Assembly: GCF_000003815.2 (NCBI RefSeq)
Contig: NC_049984.1
Location: forward strand, 14,341,314-14,405,313
Length of the DNA: 64,000 nt
Origin: Branchiostoma floridae
Taxonomy: Eukaryota > Chordata > Leptocardii > Amphioxiformes > Branchiostomatidae
Direction of reading: 5' to 3'
Of the stretch, positions 54,501 through 60,500 are shown in pieces. The translations under genes were made by a program, and so were the position numbers. Position 1 is the first letter of the stretch. Each line of letters opens with the position of its first letter. Under the pieces are notes generated by a model that ran no database searches, had not been told where the DNA came from, and was given only the letters and a program-made list of their open reading frames with translations.

Positions 54501-57500
54501 GTACAAATTGCATAGCTATCACCTGAACAAAGGTGTTGTCTCTAGCCACAATGCACACATCGGGTAGCACCCATACTGCACCACCAGATCGATAACAACC
54601 AATAATTGTGGAACCTGGAAATGCTCTTAACACCAGCTGTTCACACTGAACTTAGAATTGGTCCAATTTTCTGCAGATTACCACTTCTATCAGTGAAAGT
54701 GATTAGCAAAAAATGGGGTGGAACCATTCCCAGCTGGAAGCTATAAGCATGTAGATTACCATCATGGATCAGATTAGAAGAGTCCCCGTGGAGAAGCTAC
54801 TGTCAGCAGTGGACAAGGGGATTAATTCCTCAAGCTACTGTACAGTCCTGGAAGAGTCCCTGAGTGATCTAGATATGCCAGAGTATACGAGAATGATCGT
54901 CTTGTTTATACCTTATATAGGAAGGCGTTAAAGAGGTACATATGGACTGAGAAACTCAAGTAGGTCACTGAAAAATACAACGTAAAGAAATTTGTAGATG
55001 GTACAACTCTGGACTTTCCCTTGATTGCTTCACTGAAGTTCAGGTTGGGATAAATTTATCTCATGTTTCTTGGCTCAACATCAAGACTTTACAGCCTGCA
55101 GGTACCATTAGATCAATCACAGTCTTTACAAGACACAGAGCAGGCTCATACAGGGGAGACAACAAGTAGGCCTGGACGTCCAAAAACGGTCTGAAAATTT
55201 CAGCCATGGAAGCGTCGTCTTCAATCTGTTTATACTGGGAAAGTCCAGGGAAAGAAGCCCTGTTGATAAAGGATCCTGGGATGTATCCATAGAGTGCAGT
55301 GTTTGCGCCTTACCACCCATCTGGTTTCGGTAGGACTGTCAACAACTCAGCAGGCCTCTCAACATGTTTATAGTTAGATTTCAGCCACTTTTCCACTTAT
55401 ATGATAAGACCATTTTTGTGCTGGGTTTTTGCTGCAACGACATGCAAAAAGAATTGAAACTAGTGAAAGCCATGCTCTTGCAGGGCTTGACAACTAGGTG
55501 ACAATTGTTGCCACACCCACCAGTTTGACACCTTTTTGTAAAGGAAGAGGACTTCTTTGTTTGTGTTTCCTTTTAGCAAGGGCTTGACCATTGTCTTTAT
55601 TGACAGACCTGCTAAGATGATGGACTGCATAAAAAAAGACCAACTGTTACCCCCACTGTGAACAGGAAAGTGAGTGGGCATAGCAAAGGGGTAAGAAAAT
55701 GTTTCATGTTACAAGTGGAGAGTTACTGTAATAACACAACTCAAAACATCTGGCCTGAAACATATACAAGTACCTGTTTGCACTGAGTAGGAAGCCTTTG
55801 AAATGAAAAAGAAAATCAACTTTTAATTTTAAATGCCATCCCTTCAAACTGAATGCTACTATGTGTAAGTGAAGTATCAAGAGCTATGTCAGAAGAGCCT
55901 CGGATTGTTCCATCCCGATACATGTTGTATGATGTAGTAAAAGAACTAGTTAACTGTAAGCTTTAACTTCAAGAGGGTTTCAGCTAAATCTACAACACAA
56001 CTCTTCATGTTCTTGGTTTGTTGCACCTATATATATCATGGAGCCATAACAAATCCATTCCCTGTAGTCTATTCTTCTTCAGACCCCAAACCCTGTGTGT
56101 GCACCCAGGTACAACAAGGCTTCTATTGTCTGCTATTTCTTCTTTCCTGGTTTAATCTGCATAACCACTAACAAGTGACCCACAATGATGCTTACAACAG
56201 GTAGATGTAAACATAAACAGGGAACTTTGACAATTGTACCTAATTGATATTGAAGTCTTCCAAGATCTCATAAATGCCTCAGTACATTTATTCCCTCTTT
56301 TGTTTTAATTGAATTACATCACCTTTGCATGTACAAACCCTTACATGTCCTCCAAACCTAATCTCAAACCAGATCCAAGGTGCATAATGTATAGTATCAA
56401 ACTTCCCGTGCCCGTTTGACTCCCTTGGCCGGCTACACTCCTTGGCCAGCTTTGATACTATCTTATGGCACCGTAGGATCTGCTTGGAGATTACTCCAAA
56501 CCCATATTTACAATGTACATGGGGAAGATTGCCCACTTCTAACAGGTTTCCTTGACTACCACCTGTATTATCAGGTTCACCTAACAGTAGAAGGAAACTT
56601 ATCTTCTTCCTAACCTCACAACCTGATCGTAAGTTTTCTTGGACTATCCCAAGACACTCCTCAAGCCAGGAGGAGGGACCTGAAGATTTGTTGTTGCCAT
56701 TGGGAGTAGAGGCTTGTTGATAGAGGCACTGCAAAGTTTGATACTGATGTGTTCACAGCTGGAGTCTCCCCTTTAAAGGTCACTCCATGCCAATGGTCCA
56801 CTGACCAACAATGGGGCTCTGAGGAATCTGCCTTTTCTTCAACAACATCTGTAACCTACTTTCTTCTATGATCTCCTATGTGGTCTTGATTTTTGAGTGG
56901 TACATAAGTCTTGTTGGAAAAATGAAACCGGTACATATAACTTTGTCTTCTTCATTTATAAATGAACCTCAAGTCAAAGTAGTTGGTATATATAGTGTGG
57001 CTTCTTTCAAGTAGAGAAATCAAATGATTACCTGAGAAAAACATAAGGTTCGGCTAAAATAATAACTTAGGAATGTTCCAATACCTTATGGCTGACTGGC
57101 AGACACAGAAATTATTCATCTATAACTAGGTTGTACATTGTATATCAAAGTTTCATCCATGAGTGCTATTACTAAGAATACCTGTAACATCATAGGCAGT
57201 GTTTCACAGATACTGGTAACATTAAGTATTCAGGTATCACTGATTACAGCCTACCTAGACAGCACTGAGTGACCACTGTAAGCCCAGGAGTGGCTTAGAT
57301 GTCAGGCGGACAATTGACCGGAAGCCACCCTAGGTGCTCATAAATAGGGAAAAGTGAAAGAAATGCCCACTCTCAGGTTACCACAAACACTGGGGGTCAG
57401 TGCGTCTGACCCTTGGTGTTGGGGCAGGACCATTAGTGGGACCCTGCTTGCACATTTGTGACAACACAGCTCTACACACAGACCTGTTGCCATATGCAGC

Positions 57501-60500
57501 TGGGATACATTGTTCACACCCTGGTGATATTGACCCTGCAGAATTTACAGTGTCATCAAAGGATCTCCCTTTTATCCATGATATTCTTTTCATAGATATA
57601 TCTCTGGGAACATTGGAAAAGACTTTTGACTCAAGCCTTATGTCATGATACAAGCATTTTTTTGAGGAGGGACAAAATACCATTTCGCAGGTCAATATAA
57701 CCACCAAGAAGTAAAGGTTTGCCAGCTCTAGTTTTGATAAGGTATCACCTCAGTTACATTAATGCAACGGATGAAAAGGTTTTATGGAATCTATATAAAT
57801 CTCATCTTCTTGATTAAGACTAGAAATCAGACATTTATCCCAAACCATTACAGCAATGCTTCTAATGAGACTGTTGGATCTATTGGAACATTGATGATTA
57901 GATGATGTGTTTAAGAATTGGGTTGGTTGACCGGTACAGCCTGTCTATCACAATGTAACTAACATGGCTTGTAATTGCATGCTGTATGTTTCATAATGTC
58001 ATACTATCACTGGGAATATTTGGATACCTAATGCTGGTATAGTACACACAAAGAACCTTCTTTCTTACACACTGCATACACAAACTTGTGCTGCAAACCG
58101 AAGGCAAATAAGGGATAAACAGAGTTACAGACTTGACACCAGCACTGGGAGGAAATTTAGTTAAGTCTTCCTGACCAGGGTTGCACATGATGAAGGGCAG
58201 ACCTGTGAGGAACCACATACACACATGCATCAACGCTTACAATCCAGCCTGCTGAAAGACGGTGTTGGGGCGGACACCACCACAAAAGCACTACCAACAA
58301 TCCCACTGTGGATTCCCCTGGTTGTGAAAAATGGAGCTTGACCTCCAAATCTGCCTGGTCACGGCAAAGTACACAAGACCTACAACATGTAGCACTTGTT
58401 CTTTGATGGGATAGGACACGGACAGACAACCCAGATCATTGAATGGGACTGTGTTGGCTCTGTATCCAGGGGTTCCTTCCAATTATAGCTGGGAGAATCC
58501 TTTCACCCGCAGGCTGTGAACGTTTGGTTCTCTATGTGCATGTTTAGAACCCCCTTAACATACCAACTAATGCATGTGCTCCCCGGGCGCAATTTGTGAC
58601 ATCTGGAATATTGGCCATCAGGCGGCCATTAACCAAGTTCAGTACACAAACACACCCGGAGATGGGACACATTTGCACACTTGTAACATGTATGAAGTAA
58701 ACATCATCATGCCTGAAACTGGGAGTAAGGGACAGAGCAACGTAACACAAAAGCAGACAACACGCCAACACCCAGCACACAAAACCTAGATGACTATCAG
58801 GACAGATAGATATCTTACTGTCTTTGTAACAGTGTCATTTTTGCTGGCACAGGTTACACAAAGAAAGAAGGACCTCACAGAAGACTGACTGTCGCGTGTG
58901 TACTTTGACTGTTATTTGCAACTAAGCACTGGGTATTATGTTGGGCCCACCCAGAAAAGTGTCTACAGTGAAAAGTACAAATTATTCTAATGAAATGGTT
59001 TTGCAAACTGTCTAATTGTATGTATATAGAAAGTGGTTTTCTCACCTAGACAGACACCATAGTTGTTATTATGTACACTTGGTATACCGTATAGTGAACC
59101 ACAGTGGAAATCAATATCGTCTTGTTTGGATGAATAAATAAATCAGTTATGATGAGCATGCTGTTGATGGAGTATCAGTGACACATCGCTTTCACTGTGT
59201 CATCAGGGAAGAGATTAAAACAGGACATCACAAAACTGCTACACGATTAGCACTACGCCTCCGCCATGCAAACACCGCTGCATTGGCATTCCAGACACGA
59301 CGAAGGACCACACCACGTAATCATTTTAATCATCACAACAAGTGTTTGAAATCCCGTCAACATTTGGCAGCCCTTATAGTGGGATTAAATACTCTACCCA
59401 TTGTGTTATTGAAAACGCACTCAGGTGTATACTTCCCCATGATTAAGATTCCAGACAGGTACCCCATAGTTTGTGCTTAAAAACCTGAAAACTGATGCCT
59501 CAGCATCCTAACTAAGGGCCTGGGGCTATTTTGTTTAGACAACAGTACTGCCCAGCCTTGTAATTATGTGCTCTACTATTTCAGGGAGTTACTCATTCAT
59601 TAACAAAGTAACAAGCAACGGGTTTCAGAAAATTCCTGCAAGGTGAATTGTCCGGGTTTCCCATGAAAATTCATTGTGACAATGCTATGCAGGATTTAGG
59701 CAGTAATACACCAGAACATTGTACTGGTACTACAGTAAAATGGTAGGATGGTTAACCCACTAATCCACCCACTCATTCATCCTTTTTATACAGGCCCACT
59801 ATTCTTTTCTGGAAATAGCTCTTTAGAGTGAGCTTATATATATGTATGACTCAAGGAGGGAAGACCTCCTTAGCACACACCTTGGTCAAATATTGGCACA
59901 CTTTGAAGACCCCCCTCCATAGGGATACTGTGTTACTGGCCAAACAGATGAGAAGATATAAGGTCAAGCGACGAGCACTAAACATACAGGGGGTCCGGCA
60001 GCAAACAACAACAGCCAAGGACGTGAAATATGGGGATCCAAGAATAAGGTCTCGGCAAGTGTTAACATCAACAACAACTGGCATGGCATTATGCAAAATT
60101 AATGAGATGCAATGTAGATGACACAACCATACAGCCCTTAAAAAGACCAGCTGTTTCAAAGGCACTGTGCCAAAAGAGTTTTATCCCATAAAATTGACCC
60201 CATGCAGAAAGACCATATAGATTTTCTGTGCAGGCCTACAAGTTATAAAATGTTTTCAAACCAAGTACGTAAAACATCACTAAGACTAGGGCAACCTCAA
60301 CCAGACTTTGCCCACATCAGCGAAGTGGAAAGACAATCCAGGAAGCTCTATATGACACATCCCTTTCCATCTAACCCTGGAAAGGAAGTGCTTGGGACCC
60401 TGCACCGGGGAGGGCCATGTTGTCCAAAATGGCCCAGCTGACTGCCATGTTATATTTAGCAGAGCCAAAATGCCGGGTCTGTGCCTGGCCCTCGCTGGGC

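Noticed and set aside
56288-56734. Minus-strand ORF of 148 codons in intron 3
   Set aside because: No motif recognised and no in-phase splice sites linking it to FHOD exons 3 or 4; probably chance.
59041-59066. ATG followed by donor TCTAG|GTGAGA on the minus strand, a second internal first exon candidate
   Set aside because: The ATG frame runs into TAG right at the junction, so it encodes no usable leader.
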